64,000 nucleotides of DNA from Eutypa lata (GCA_022661535.1 JAKULF010000009.1:1736001-1800000), one strand, 5' to 3'; numbered from the stretch's first letter, positions 10,314 to 22,023 are shown. Numbers and translations: made by a program. Notes: generated from the sequence alone by a model not told the origin.

Positions 10314-13300
10314 TTTAGTTGATTGGCCTCCCAAACACCCCATTCCTCCCACCCAGCCATCGAGTTTGATGTCAGCTATGTATTTGTACTAGTGCTTATA
10401 GAATGAATATATTGCGTGATTCCACGAGGCTTGGTTGAGGGGATAGAGCCGGTACAACCAATCACAATTGTAAGTCAAAACCCGCAAGGGACCTGTGTAT
10501 ATGGGAATGTACGCATAATATATTGCTGCGATATGCAACTCCGCGACTGCGTCTTCTCAAGACACTCTGCTTGCTACGTAAATGGTGGGTCGTAGTATAT
10601 GTGGCTGCGATGCTGGGATATCAGCAGTTCCCTTAACGAAAGAAAATGTGATGAGGCATTGCTCTAATGCCAAGAGCGGTTACATTAGATAGCTTGTACA
10701 ACAGTCCCTGCTTCTTCAGGCACCATAGGGCATAATCGCGGGTTCTATCTTAGATCTTCGAAAACATACAATATTGGGACACTGCACTCTTTCCAAATCT
10801 AGTAGGTCCTTGTTGTGAATTTGTCTTTAAGCTCATATTGTGCCTGGAGAGATATGTCTCGTTTCCCTAGAACCATAGCAGGCTGGCATCTCAGCATGAT
10901 GGATGTTATAGTGCCAAGCAGACCAAATATAGTTGAATACAAACCACCCATTTTACCTCTGATAAGTCGCTGCTAATTAAAACAAATTCAAACTAAGTGA
11001 TGACAATACGTTCTATAAAAAACTTTCTACACAAACTTCCATTTTGTCTGGAAATTGTCAACGTGAGATCGACGTGTGTATGCCTCATGTACTAGGAACT
11101 TTATCAACTCGAATAGACCTGCGTTGGCTTGCTAGTCGATGGGCTGTGCTACATATGTAGTAGAGATCTGACAGAGACAGGTTTGTATACATTTCCGAGG
11201 TCAAGTCCATTCGAGTCCTACCGCAATTTCCATTGAATTCTGCCTTGTGTGTTCCTTTCTTAGCTGATATAATGCATATTAATTTCGGATGGTCCACACA
11301 TTGAACACGATACATTATTTGCGTTATATTTAGGAAGGAGGGATGGGTATATTTCCACATCAGATCTCGAAGTAATGATAGGTCTATAAATGTTACAGAT
11401 GATGTGTATTGTTTATCCTTTTTCAAAGACTCCAAGGCTGTATACCGCGCTAGATATATGTTCTGTCCCTGTTATTAAGTAGTTAGGAAAATTACATTTA
11501 TCAAGAAACTGTCGATACTTAGACTGCCTTAGCTCTTTGTGTCGAGTGCTGATCTAGATCAATGATTATTCATTATATCGTGTAGCAAGTCGTTACCAAG
11601 TTAAACGATATGGTTGTATATTTAGTGGTTAAAACAATTCACGACTATTCTGACTATAGGATGTTGTCATAGCGCGTATATTGAGCTACCCGGCCACCAT
11701 GCCGTTGTCTGGAGGCTATCCGGAATAAAGACTAGAATCTACAAGTTAGTCAACTTGCGCACTATCAGGATATACCTACCGTGACGGATATTATATCAAA
11801 ACGTATCAATTATGGCGGCAAAGTATTATCTAGTTCCTTACCTACTTACATAATTTGAACCATGAGGTCTCTCTTGAGAGAATTAGTTTTATGACTATTG
11901 TATCCTATCCTATAACAAAGGCATGCGAGTGGTAGAATCCCTGGCTAGTTCGAAACAGAAAGAGACTATGATAGGGCAGCCAATGAGTTTTGTCCCAGGC
12001 ACCGTTTTATATGTAGTTGCATTGAGTCCCTTGCAGATCATGGCAACAACGTGGACCGCTGTAACTAAAAGTCCTGAGTTGTACAACCGTCTTATTGGGT
12101 CCATATACTTGGGGGTTTCCCGTTCCCGTTCAGGGAGCAACGACTTCCGACCTATGGCGGCTGAGGTGACGAATCCTTCGAGGCGGTGTCCGGGAAGTAC
12201 GGCTTTAATTTCAACCGCTTTCGACAACTCCTGCTATATCAAGGAGAATAAGGCAAGTGAATCTTGACCGGAAGTCCCTAGCCTCATCGGACGGCATCAA
12301 AGAGCCCGAAGAATATTCATTCAGGCAGCAAGTTACCCATCGCAGTGAGCAAGCACACCATGGCGGTGAGCGGTCCTTACCCGATCGGTCAGGTAGAATC
12401 GGGCATCGGGAGTCGTAGCATGATTGGAAAGGTAAAAGGGATAAAGAAAAAAATAATAAAAAAATATAAATAAAAAAATCGCCCGGATAGAGATGGATGG
12501 ATGGATGCCTGCATAAAGACGATATGATAGATCGAGTGCCTGCGATATATTTAAAACACTGCCGGGCCCCTTCGATAACCGTCGGGCGGCGTTTCTGTGT
12601 GTTTGAATCCTTAAAGCTCACTACATGATGAGGTGAATACACGTTTAACTACTGAGGCCTCCGAGGTGGTGAGACGAGTTGCGCCCTTTTTTACTACAAT
12701 ACTACGTAGAAATACGCTCGCTGCTTACTAGTATTGCTGTGCCGATTGTATTGGTTCGAGAATCGAGAGAGCTGGTTAAACTATACCGTCACTGCCTTGT
12801 TCTAGACGCTAAGCATAGGAATCGACAGATAATGGACACTGCCTGATTGGCCCCTAGAGGCTAGTGCTGCAGGGCGTCTGCACGTTGACGTGGGCGAAGC
12901 ATTGTACACCTTGGTTTTTCTTCTTCTTCCCAAACGCGCAATTGTCATAGCTAGGTGCTAGGTAGGAGGTATGTAGCCTAAATCTTCTTTGTACTGGAAA
13001 AGTATTAGGCCGGGTTAATTCCGAGCTGATGAATGTTGAAACATATCATCTCAAATACTTCAAGTACCTCAATCGGTAGGTATGTTTGTAAGGAGGCGAT
13101 GCTACGGACATTGAATGATTATCAAACGTCTTCAAGTTAAGCTTTGGCCCAGAGACTACCGAGAATGCTTGAAAGAAAGATAGTGGGTCGATTTAGTTAG
13201 CTAAGACCTACTAGGTAGTGGTAGTTCTTGGCCAATAAGCTTGGCTTAAGGCCTACCTAGCCTAATGGATGATTTCATGTAAACTGTTTTGTCTACGGTA

Positions 13301-14238
13301 TGTACCGACAAGCGCATACATACACGTGGATATCTACCCGATAACATATTTGACAGTGTATGACGAAGGTGAGTCTTTCCGGCTATTTTGCTACCAACAT
13401 ATCTACCCTCCGTGCCAGCGTAACTTACATCAACCCAACCGGATTCTTTATTGCCGCTTTGTGTGATACCCGACTGTTAAATGTTAGCTTGTATTTCACA
13501 CCAGAAAACAACCAATTGGTAACACAACGTTGAAGTTTGGCACGTAACTGCTCCGACTGTCAGGTATGTACCTAGGTAGGTGGTAGGTATCGCAGGTAGG
13601 TATCACAGGTAGGCATGGCATGTAGGCAGATACCTATCCAAAGCCGACTGTAAAACCTACAATGATATGAATGAAGAAGATATGTTTAGGTGAGCAAGCA
13701 AACATACATACATATGTATAATCCATGTAGATTACCTAGATCTGCCTTGCCGGCATAACGATCAATATCCCACATCTAATTGTCCTATAATAAGTACCTA
13801 GTTACATTATATATACATGCCACATGTGGATAAGTATGGAGCACATCAGACATCCACTTCCCACTGTTCCCCTTGGAAGGTCAGTGTGCAATTTCCCAGA
13901 CGCCTCCTGCTCCTGCTCCAGCGCGTATGTACTCTTGTGGAAGCTTTACTCGCATTCTTCTTCCTCTTTGTCTTCTTCACCCCCTAGAACTTACCAACCG
14001 ACGTTACTCGTTGCGGCCGATAGGATTTATAACTACTCGATTTCCTCAGAATGATTTAATTGAATAGGTCGCATTATCTTTATTTAATTCTAATCATCTG
14101 ATATCAGCGGAAACGGCCCAGCGCAGGTTGGAACATTCTAATTGACTATCAGCCACATTGACAAGCGGCCCCCAACTCCCTCTTGGCAAGAATACAACAC
14201 CTCGACCTCGGTGTAACAGGTGAATCATATACCGTCAC

Positions 14239-14266
14239 GATGGCTTCAAATCGTAATAGTGGTGGA
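14239..14266 (+). other. Candidate alternative first exon of the CAX gene
   Basis: An ATG in good context (TCACGATGG) opens 28 bases encoding MASNRNSGG plus one base, followed at once by a perfect GTAAGT donor. The acceptor TGCAG at 14822-14826 inside the exchanger N-terminus would join in frame (continuing YDNIIKMRARA). The intron would be about 560 bp, long for this genome, and its branch site is weak. Transcript data are needed to choose between this and the ATG at 14817. Confidence 0.35.
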
Positions 14267-14816
14267 TGTAAGTCATTTTGTTTCTTTATTTTTAGGAGTT
14301 CAGTTTTCGTTCGAAATAGTTGGTTCCAAAGGAAGTTTCCAATTCACTATACATATTGTCTAAAAAAAAAGTGATGACGACGCCTCCAACATCAGGCGCG
14401 CGTCCATCTCCTGTCTCCTGTCCCTAAGAATTCTTTACTAGAGAGTAAGGTCCTATGATCCACCTCTTCCCCCCACAGGTGATGAATAATGAATGGTGTT
14501 ACGGTTGATCCGATCTGGTCTGGGCCACGATTGTACAATTCCTGATTCATTGTTTGCCTCCTACATTCTTCCTCGGCGTAAAAACATTATTCACTACGCT
14601 ACACAGCCCGATATACGCATTCCGAGGAACATTTGCCTCTGCTGGATCCTTGTTTGCTATCCTACGTATATAATCACTGGGTGTATACCCTATTATTCTA
14701 CCAATGACCCAGACATTTCTCTTTTAAGTTTATTTTACAGCGAATCGGTCGCCTCGAAGATTCTAGTGCCTATTAATAATAGTGCGATCTATCGTATTTA
14801 TTGATCTTTGCTTACC

Positions 14817-16865
14817 ATGGGTGCAGATGATAATATCATTAAGATGCGGGCGAGGGCTAGCGCCCAGAGTCGTCGCATATCTGGTGGAAGCTTTGGGTCT
14901 GGCATATTCACCAAAACTAGTCGACAACCTACTCGAGCAAATACCCTCGACGCCGAACGAGGAGAGGCGAGCGGATATACCGACACAGATGCCCTAGCTC
15001 ATGCCACTTCAGCACCGGCGCATCTGAGAGGGGAGTCCAGCGACATTCCCGACTCACAGGCGACGGCGATTTCTGGCGAGTACGATAATAGTTCCGAGTC
15101 CGATCCCAAAGATGGAGGATTACGACGTCGTGTTGGAACGGGGAAAATTGAGGGAGCGATCAGTGAAGACCCGGAGAACGAGCAGCCTAAGGAGAAGACG
15201 AGGTGGATATCTCTCAGACATATCGAACCAAAGGAGCCATTTACGTGGAGAAACCAACTAGAACGCACGTTAGGAGGCTCATGGCTTAACGTCCTACTAG
15301 TCTGTGCGCCGGCTGGTATTGCAATACATTATGCCGGTGTTAATGGTCAAATTGTCTTCGCTGTCAACTTCATTGCCATTATACCTCTCGCCGCTATGCT
15401 TGGTTTCGCTACTGAGGAGATCGCCCTTCGTACTGGTGAGACTCTTGGTGGACTCATCAACGCCACTTTTGGGTAAGTTGAACTTTGAAACCTACTGCGA
15501 ATAAGTTTCGTACGACTTTTATATGGGGTTAGCTAACATCCATAGAAACGCTGTTGAACTTATTGTTGCCATCATTGCTCTTTTCGACGACAAGGTTATC
15601 GTCGTGCAGACCTCGCTTATCGGCAGTGTTCTCTCCAATTTACTTCTCGTCCTCGGCATGTGCTTTCTGTTTGGAGGTTACAATCGTTCGGAACAATACT
15701 TTAACACTACTGTTGCCCAGACAGCTGCTAGCATGTTGGCCCTTGCCGTTGGCAGTTTGATCATTCCGACCATCTTCACTCGAAACACAGGGATTGTTGG
15801 AGGCGACGTCGCCAAACTTTCCCACGGTGTTTCCGTCATCCTACTGTTCGTCTATATATGCTATCTCGTCTTCCAGTTGAAAACGCATAGTGAGATGTTC
15901 AACGAAGAGAGTCAAAAGGTTGCAGGAAAACAGTATGACATGGGTGTCTTGTACAAGAAAATTCCTTTCTTGAACAGGTCTCTTTTCAGAAGGAAAGAAG
16001 AAGTTCCGGGGAACGCCATTGCTTCTGGTCTTGCCAAGTCAGGTGCTGGTGCTGCTTTCGCCGGTGCCCCTACCGAGCATCGCAATATGAACGCCATGAT
16101 GATGGCCCCCAACCCGCTAGAGGAAGAGGAGGAAGATGAGGGCCCACAACTACACATTGGTGTTGCCTTCGCACAAATGGTTATCGTTACTGTCATCATC
16201 GCCTTCTGCGCCGAAGCTATGGTCAACGGAATCGAAGCCATCACATCAACAGGTGTCGTCAGCGAGGAGTTTGTCGGCCTTATTCTCTTGCCTATCGTAG
16301 GAAACGCTTGTGAGCATGCCACGGCCGTCACGGTCGCCGTCAAGGACAAAATGGATTTGGCCATTGGTGTTGCTATCGGCTCTTCCATGCAGGTCGCTCT
16401 CTTCCTGATCCCCCTTCTGGTCGTTATTGGCTGGGCTAGGGGCAACGAATACATGAACCTTGCCTTCGATGACTTCCAGGTCGTGGTCCTTTTCGTCTCC
16501 GTCCTACTCGTCAACTACCTCATCAGCGATGGTAAGAGTCATTGGCTCGAGGGTATGCTGCTTATATGTTTGTATTTCATCATAGCCGTTTGCACGTGGT
16601 GTAAGTTTAACAACGAAATCCTTGCTATAATTAGAAGACATCTTGCTAACACCATTCTAGGGTACCGTAAGTAATCCTCGGAGTTATTTTTGCCTCCAGC
16701 TCGCGTGTTTCAAGAGCATATTCATTTGTTAAGAGGAGTCCTTGCCTTACAACCCGACTTGGAACTCCCAAATCACCACTAAGTCATCTATGAAGTGAAA
16801 TAGCTAACTCTTAATCTCTAGCCGCCGACACTGATGTTTCTACGCCTGGTATCCAAACTGAATAA
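14817..16865 (+). CDS. Vacuolar Ca2+/H+ exchanger, CAX family
   Basis: Predicted join of 14817..15472, 15546..16600, 16661..16666 and 16822..16865, 586 aa. CAX proteins load Ca2+ (and Mn2+) into the vacuole in exchange for protons. The N-terminal 150 residues are hydrophilic and Ser-rich, as in regulated fungal members. The first cation motif spans the first intron (GLINATFGNAVELIVAII) and the second reads GNACEHATAVTVAVKDKMD. A cytosolic loop between the halves carries the acidic run EEEEEDEG. About eleven membrane segments are visible. The first intron (73 bp) restores GNAVELI exactly. At the 3' end a donor GTAAGT at 16601, branch GCTAAC and acceptor CTAG lead to GGTACC, immediately followed by another GTAAGT and a second acceptor at 16821; this 6-nt exon gives CTWWYPADTD, the conserved last-membrane-segment ending. 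Reading through instead gives a stop after WCKF...GYRK. The start at 14817 has a strong context (CTTACCATGG); an upstream first exon is possible. Confidence 0.9.
16661..16666 (+). other. Probable 6-nt microexon of the CAX gene
   Basis: GGTACC lies between a standard acceptor (branch CTTGCTAACACC, then CTAG) and a standard donor (GTAAGT). Including it turns the junction into WWYP; skipping it keeps the frame but gives W-S instead. The conserved aromatic-YP ending of CAX proteins favours inclusion. Confidence 0.7.
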
Positions 16866-18067
16866 AACCCGATATCGAATAGCGCCGATACGTATACTAC
16901 TAGCTCACGCCACCCCGGAGTTGTCTACTCGCTCTTTTATACCTCTCATTTATAACGTAAATAAAGTTTCAAATCGAATAGCCGTTTTTAATAACCATGC
17001 AATGCAAATCTTTTTGTCCATGCTTGCGGTCTAAGGGGAAAATAAAAGTTAAGCGATAGACAAAACAAGTCTTAATCTCGAAAAGGGGGCGGGAAGGCGT
17101 CTAGGGCGTTCGGTTACTTAACTGTCATCTATCGACTCGACAGCAATACACTAAACAAAAGTGCTACTATCTTCCGCGTAACCCAGGAAATCTTCTTCTT
17201 TTCTCTGTTTTGTTTTGGATGGCTTTTCTGTTTCTGGTTCCGCTAAGGGTTTAAGGCGTAGGTCGGCACCTCTTTTTAGCATACAAATCATGTGCAAGGG
17301 GGCGCAAAAGGCGTTTCAGGGTTTCATGGGAAGGGGAAATATACCATACCCGGAAGAACACATTGGCCGCAAGGCGTTGCGGCAAAGGCAGAAAAGAAAG
17401 ATATCAAGTCATCAAATTATCCTCCGCAGAACTAAACTCACAAACAACCCTCGCTTTTTCTCATTTACGTCTTCCTCTTGTTTTCTTACATGTAGCCTTG
17501 TATTTTTAAAAGAGACGTTTTTTTTCCTTGGTTTTTTTTTTTCGCTTTCAATTTTTTCTTTTCCCTTTTTCGAGATGTTGCCGGATCGTTAGGGGGCTCG
17601 CTCGTTTCACTCGTTGAATTGCTATGTGCTTGGGGAGAGGGGGCCCAGAGGAGCAGAGGAGCAGAGGCGAAGGGGAGGCAAGTTCTTAGGGGCACAGACA
17701 GGCAACTAGATAGCTAGTTAGCTGGGTGGCTACTTAGGGTTAGGGTAGACAAGAAGAATTTATTTTGATCATGTATTCTTGTCTTTGGTTGTGATTCCCG
17801 CCCCCAAATGTTCGCTTCCATGGATGGCATATTGGGACCGACTTCTCCCTAAGTTAAGCACATGGGGGGTGGGAAGGACTACCTACCACGTTCGTCTCCT
17901 CGCTGTGGACGGGTTCAGCCGGAGGAGGCCACGATCAACCCGCGTTTCGTGAACATGAAGAGCAACGATGAGTCTCGCGGCTCAAAGCCGAATGCATGCT
18001 GCTCTAACTAGGTACCTATATACGATGAGAACGAGCGTGTCCGTCTCTTGGCTTACAACGCTAATGT

Positions 18068-18106
18068 GGCTGACTGACTGACTGACTGACTGGCTGGCTG
18101 GCTCGC
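18068..18106. repeat. (CTGA)n/(CTGG)n microsatellite
   Basis: Tetranucleotide run of CTGA units passing into CTGG units. Confidence 0.9.
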
Positions 18107-19260
18107 TGTCTTCCTCGCGCACAGACCTGGGCGCAGCACGGCTTTCCGGGTTCCGGGTATCGCTAACGGCGAGTTGGACCGGACCTAGTGACCTATTCTT
18201 CATCGACTCTATTAATGCTCGATGCCTGAAATGTCCCGGCCAAAGCGCCAGGCAACCGACCAACCAACCAACTCCCGGATACATACGTTTCCCCTATTGT
18301 TTGTGAGGCATTTCCACCAAGTATTCGCTACAGCCTCTTCATGGCATGCCAAACTACTTGCATCCATAACAATCAATATCTTCCGCGTCTGGTTCTTTGT
18401 GACATTACGAAAACTGTGTCCTTCGATCCTCGGCCGAAGATCCAGAAGATATTTGCTTCCTTATTTATATTGGCGAGAATCTTTTATGCTGCATATCGAA
18501 AATAAGATCCTACGGCGTATTTTCTTTGGCGTTGCGAGTATATTATGGCACCCGAGAGGACGTAAACGAGTACTGGACTATATGCGAGATATTAGGTCGT
18601 AAAATTAAACAACACGCTTGAATATTCAGAAGAAACTTACTTAATAGGAAAATGTGCTAATTATTTTGACAACGACTTGCAAAAAAAAACATCTTCCCCT
18701 TACCTAACATTCTTGAAAGCCTTGCCTACAATTTCCGATCCAGAGGAACACAGTCAGACTGCCTATGTCGTGGTTCTCGAGATAGAAGGGCACGAGGCCA
18801 GGGCACACACACGTTGACAGCTTCCATGTAAGGTTAAACGAAAACAGTCCATATACCGGGACCCTGTCTGTAGCCGGGTATACGGCCACGGCCCCAGATA
18901 AGATTCAGGAGCTGCATAACTAATAAAGAGTAGTATAGCGTAACCTACTTCGACCTCTTAGCAGTGCCTAAACCCGAGCATGTGTTCATCTGCTAACCGT
19001 GCTCTCAATCTCTCTATAGAGGCGACTTTCACATGCGGCTTGTGGACGATACCTAGTTAGCTTATCCGGACCACCTCGCCTCAAATATCGCCTTGAGCTG
19101 AATAGATAGATATACTGCACTTTTAGATGGAGCTAGTCTAACTAAAGAGCCTTACAGTTAACCCGCGAACCCCAATTGCGTGATTCAGAGTTGTCGAGGA
19201 GGGCATCCAGAAATCAAGTCATGAAGCAGACGAACGTCGCCTCAGTTCTCACCTGCACTT

Positions 19261-19345
19261 AGGCCGCCGTAGCTTTAAGTACCAATTTCCCATTAGAATT
19301 CTGACCAGTGAGAGGGCAGGGGTATGACTGGAGCTACGGCGGCCT
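19261..19345. repeat. 85-bp inverted-repeat element
   Basis: A perfect 14-bp inverted repeat, AGGCCGCCGTAGCT at 19261-19274 and its complement at 19332-19345, encloses 57 bp. Flanks (CACTT and TTCTA) do not form a target duplication. It could be a small MITE-like relic, the end of a larger element, or a hairpin. The following A/T-rich and repeat-rich block to about 19620 may belong to the same element. Confidence 0.7.
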
Positions 19346-19536
19346 TTCTAGGCTTATTTAATAGTTTTTTATTTTAAAAAATAAAAAATAAAACCTCTAG
19401 TTATACTTTGTATCTCCGTAAGCTTCGGGTTTTATAGGTCTACTCCCGTACTAGTTTTAGTGGGTACGTATAGGTACAGCTACTACGAAGTAGTCGCAGC
19501 GGTGGCTGCGCCACCACTTAAGGAGAGAGGTTGGAA

Positions 19537-19600
19537 GGCTTCGCTTCGGGCCTTGCTTCGGACCTCACTTCGGGCCTCACTTCGGGCCTCACTTCAGGGT
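19537..19600. repeat. 12-bp tandem repeat (CTTCGGGCCTCA)
   Basis: About five imperfect copies of CTTCGGGCCTCA, beginning with variants GCTTCGCTTCGGGCCTTG and ending with ACTTCAGGG. It sits just after a GGTGGC/GCCACC hairpin. Confidence 0.85.
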
Positions 19601-19995
19601 AGCATCATGGCGGCCTCATCGTAACTGGACTGCAGTGGTGTATATATGTCCAAAGCCAACCCCGCCAGCTGAATTGTAAGTGTCTTTCTTGTTCACACTG
19701 GTTTTTTCTGTTTGTTTTTTATTTTTTATTTTTTTAAACACGATTTCAAGACCCTAGATAAGTGGCATCAAATAGTTTTCAACAATTTAGTAAGTCTGAA
19801 ATCCACAGGCTGACTGCCCAACTTCACCAGAGGCTCCCATGCTGCAGTCCGCAGAGGTGTTTATTCGCCCACTCGATTCCTTCAGTTGCCTGAAGCCATG
19901 GATTCCGGCAGTGGCTTCGGCCAGGCGCTATAGGCTGCCGCTGATTAGGTTGAATGTCAACCGAAAGGCCGACAGCCGATGGATGCAGTGGCTCA

Positions 19996-20078
19996 TTGCC
20001 TGGGAATATCGAGTGGGCGGACAGATCGAAAAGCGTTGTAGACAGTGGGGGGTTGCCTGGAAACATCCAGTGGCCGGG
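19996..20078 (+). repeat. 57-bp direct repeats before the C2H2 gene
   Basis: TTGCCTGGGAATATCGAGTG at 19996 recurs as TTGCCTGGAAACATCCAGTG at 20053. A weaker third relative (TTGCCTGAAGCCATGG) lies near 19886. In one frame the two units read LPGNIEW and LPGNIQW, spaced 19 codons apart. Confidence 0.7.
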
Positions 20079-20122
20079 CTCAATCGTTTCACCAACCCAC
20101 GATATAGGTATGTTAGTGCTCA

Positions 20123-21181
20123 ATGTCCACCACACAGATGATGAACTTGGAAGCCGTATTAACTATTATCCGCTTGGAAGATCTGTCTGGCTGGTGGAAC
20201 GCGAATCCAGACTGCCCTCCCGAACCTTTCATTGTCCCATCGAGCGCAACTCACCAGCAAGAGACAATTCACGCCCAGGACGAATTCAACAATGGGTTCA
20301 GCCATCTTTGGTCTGCCCCAGCAGCGCTGCTAGCGAACCCAACAATGACAAACATTCCCGCATTTCTCTCAGCGTCAACAGCCGATATCGAGTCGATGAC
20401 GGCAGTGGAGAATAACCAGCGGGACGCAGCGGCAACCATGTCGGCGATGGAGGGGGCGGCTGCAATGCCGCGCTCCCAACCCGACTCCCACGCCGGACCC
20501 CTCTTCGGCGATGGCGGCAAGCAGGACGCTCCTGTAGCAATTGGGACCATTACAACCCCTACCCAGATGCTGAACTGCATATTCCCGGAATGCGAAGGCC
20601 GCTCCTTCAGCAGGCAGTGCCAGCTAGACGACCATCTCGCGCAGAAGCACACACGACCCCACGAGTGTCCGCGTTGCCGCCGCCGGTTCGGGGCCGCGAA
20701 GGACCGGGACCGCCATATGCAGACCGTGCACCGGGATGCGGCAGCACGGCTACCTGAGATCCTGGTATGTGATGAGGTGAACTGCAGGCGCCAGGGGAGG
20801 CCATTTTCGCGGCGGGATAACTACATCAAGCACCTCAGGGATGTGCACAGCGTGCAATGCCGGGGGAGAAGCGAGGATGTCCGGCGGAGGCGGAGCAGTC
20901 CGGAGGGCAGTTGCGAGTTGGAGTCGTGTGACGAAGAAGTGGCGGCGATGGGAGGCGATGCCAAGCTTTTCGGTCGCGATCAGAGGAGGGGGAAGAGGAA
21001 GGCCGCCGATTTGCATGAAGAGGATTTGGAAAGTATCCCACGAGACGGCTTGATTCGTCTCCTCCGGCAGGAGAAGCAGAAGACTCGGAGACTGGAAGAG
21101 GAAATAAAAGCAGATAAGCGGCGATATGAGCAAAGGGAAGACCTCTGGTTGAAACTGGTGGCTACGAAGGATAAGGGCTGA
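20123..21181 (+). CDS. C2H2 zinc-finger protein, putative transcription factor
   Basis: Single-exon frame of 352 aa. An in-frame TAG at 20114 lies just upstream, so the start is 20123 or the second Met pair at 20138 unless an unseen 5' exon is spliced in. Three C2H2-type fingers follow each other: CIFPEC...DHLAQKH (about residues 152-173), the canonical CPRCRRRFGAAKDRDRHMQ and its final His (about 179-200), and CDEVNCRR...KHLRDVH (about 213-239). The first and third have four residues between the cysteines, a pattern common in fungal C2H2 proteins. After a basic region (KRKAAD) the C-terminus has a likely coiled coil (LRQEKQKTRRLEEEIKADKR). The N-terminal 140 residues are Ala/Pro/Ser-rich without a known domain. 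DNA binding and a nuclear role are inferred from family; targets are unknown. The coding part is much more GC-rich than its repeat-laden upstream flank. Confidence 0.75.
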   Translation: MSTTQMMNLEAVLTIIRLEDLSGWWNANPDCPPEPFIVPSSATHQQETIHAQDEFNNGFSHLWSAPAALLANPTMTNIPAFLSASTADIESMTAVENNQRDAAATMSAMEGAAAMPRSQPDSHAGPLFGDGGKQDAPVAIGTITTPTQMLNCIFPECEGRSFSRQCQLDDHLAQKHTRPHECPRCRRRFGAAKDRDRHMQTVHRDAAARLPEILVCDEVNCRRQGRPFSRRDNYIKHLRDVHSVQCRGRSEDVRRRRSSPEGSCELESCDEEVAAMGGDAKLFGRDQRRGKRKAADLHEEDLESIPRDGLIRLLRQEKQKTRRLEEEIKADKRRYEQREDLWLKLVATKDKG

Positions 21182-22023
21182 GGCATTTTCGATAAGCAGT
21201 TTTAACTTTACCGCAAGAGTTCTTTTTTTTCTTCCTTTTTTTCTTGTCTCAAAAAACTTTTTTTTTATGAAGCAATTTGGTAAATACATTACCAATTTAT
21301 TATTAGTTTTACAAGCACGGCTTTAGTTAAATGCGAAAGAAGCCGAGGAGTATGCTTGGAGACGGAGCCGTATTGCGCGTAAATCATGTTAGGTTAGACA
21401 CTTAGGACATGATCAAATGGAGGTTGATGGAGAGAGCACTTACTACGTGACCTTTCCCAGCTTACCATAGAGGTTTGGGTAAATACGGATTGCCTCCCGT
21501 TTGAGGTGAGGCAAAGTGATAGCACAGGAGTGTTTGAAGGACTACTAGACAAGATTGACGGGAGGAAACTTGAAATTGGGAAGTAAGTGATGAGAGATAA
21601 TACGCGGCGGGATCGGCCGTGGTGTTGGTTTTCTATATTAATAAGCGCTTATTATTTACTTTAAGGGGAACTGAAGTTTAATCTACTTTTTTTACTATCT
21701 GGTCTCTGTATGGAAAAGGAATGAGTGGAGGGGTCCGTCGGTCGATATGTTTTAACCTGACTTTATAGGTAAGGCATACTGAAGTGGCCTTATTTTTCAT
21801 AAAACACCATACGAATTATAATGTCAGCCGAATGCATATAACACTTTTCATACCTTATCCATCCACATGTCCGTATTCAAAAGATGGTTCACAAATTGAC
21901 GAAAGAGAAAAAGAAGCAGAGTTAATAATAGTTCATTCTATTCTGTAAGCTAGGTGTGCTGGAACTTCTGCTCTCAAGTCTTATACCAAGATACTAAGAC
22001 TGAGGCCTCAGATGACACGCCGA
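21182..22023. other. Intergenic between converging genes
   Basis: 3' flanks of the C2H2 gene and the minus-strand reductase. Contains T-rich runs near 21220-21268 and a 14-bp palindrome AATAAGCGCTTATT at about 21640-21653 in AT-rich surroundings. No coding signal. Confidence 0.6.

Larger units (their letters stand above)
8668..14816. other. 6-kb gene desert with tandem repeat and MITE
   Basis: No frame here gives a recognisable protein. Supported contents are the interrupted 93-bp tandem array at 9909-10313 and its MITE at 10082-10258. Around 13560-13630 the sequence is full of AGGTA/TACCT words. A possible non-coding or alternative first exon of the exchanger gene lies at 14239-14266. Two antiparallel open frames overlap at about 11910-12267, but neither shows a motif. 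The rest looks like ordinary AT-rich intergenic sequence. Confidence 0.6.
16866..20122. other. Intergenic with repeats upstream of the C2H2 gene
   Basis: The first part is 3'-flanking sequence of the exchanger, with long T-runs at 17517-17577 and purine-rich GAGGAGCAGAGG repeats near 17640. A CTGA/CTGG microsatellite lies at 18068-18106. From 19261 onward there is a structured block: an inverted repeat, A/T homopolymer runs, a short hairpin (GGTGGCTGCGCCACC, 19501-19515) and a 12-bp tandem repeat. A frame at 19954-20140 carries two 57-bp direct repeats but starts right after a stop. No gene is supported. Confidence 0.6.

Noticed and set aside
11910..12267. Overlapping open frames of 105 and 114 codons on opposite strands
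   Set aside because: Neither has a domain, a convincing start context or extension by splicing; overlapping antisense frames of this length occur by chance.
17733..17746. TTAGGGTTAGGG, two telomere-like units
   Set aside because: Only two units, far from a contig end, with unique genes on both sides.
18222..18602. 126-codon plus-strand frame
   Set aside because: Composition is biased and without motif; no homologous family recalled.
20108..20137. A 30-bp intron (GTATGT...CACAG) before the C2H2 gene
   Set aside because: Too short for a fungal intron, and since 30 is divisible by three it would not change the frame to that of the zinc fingers.
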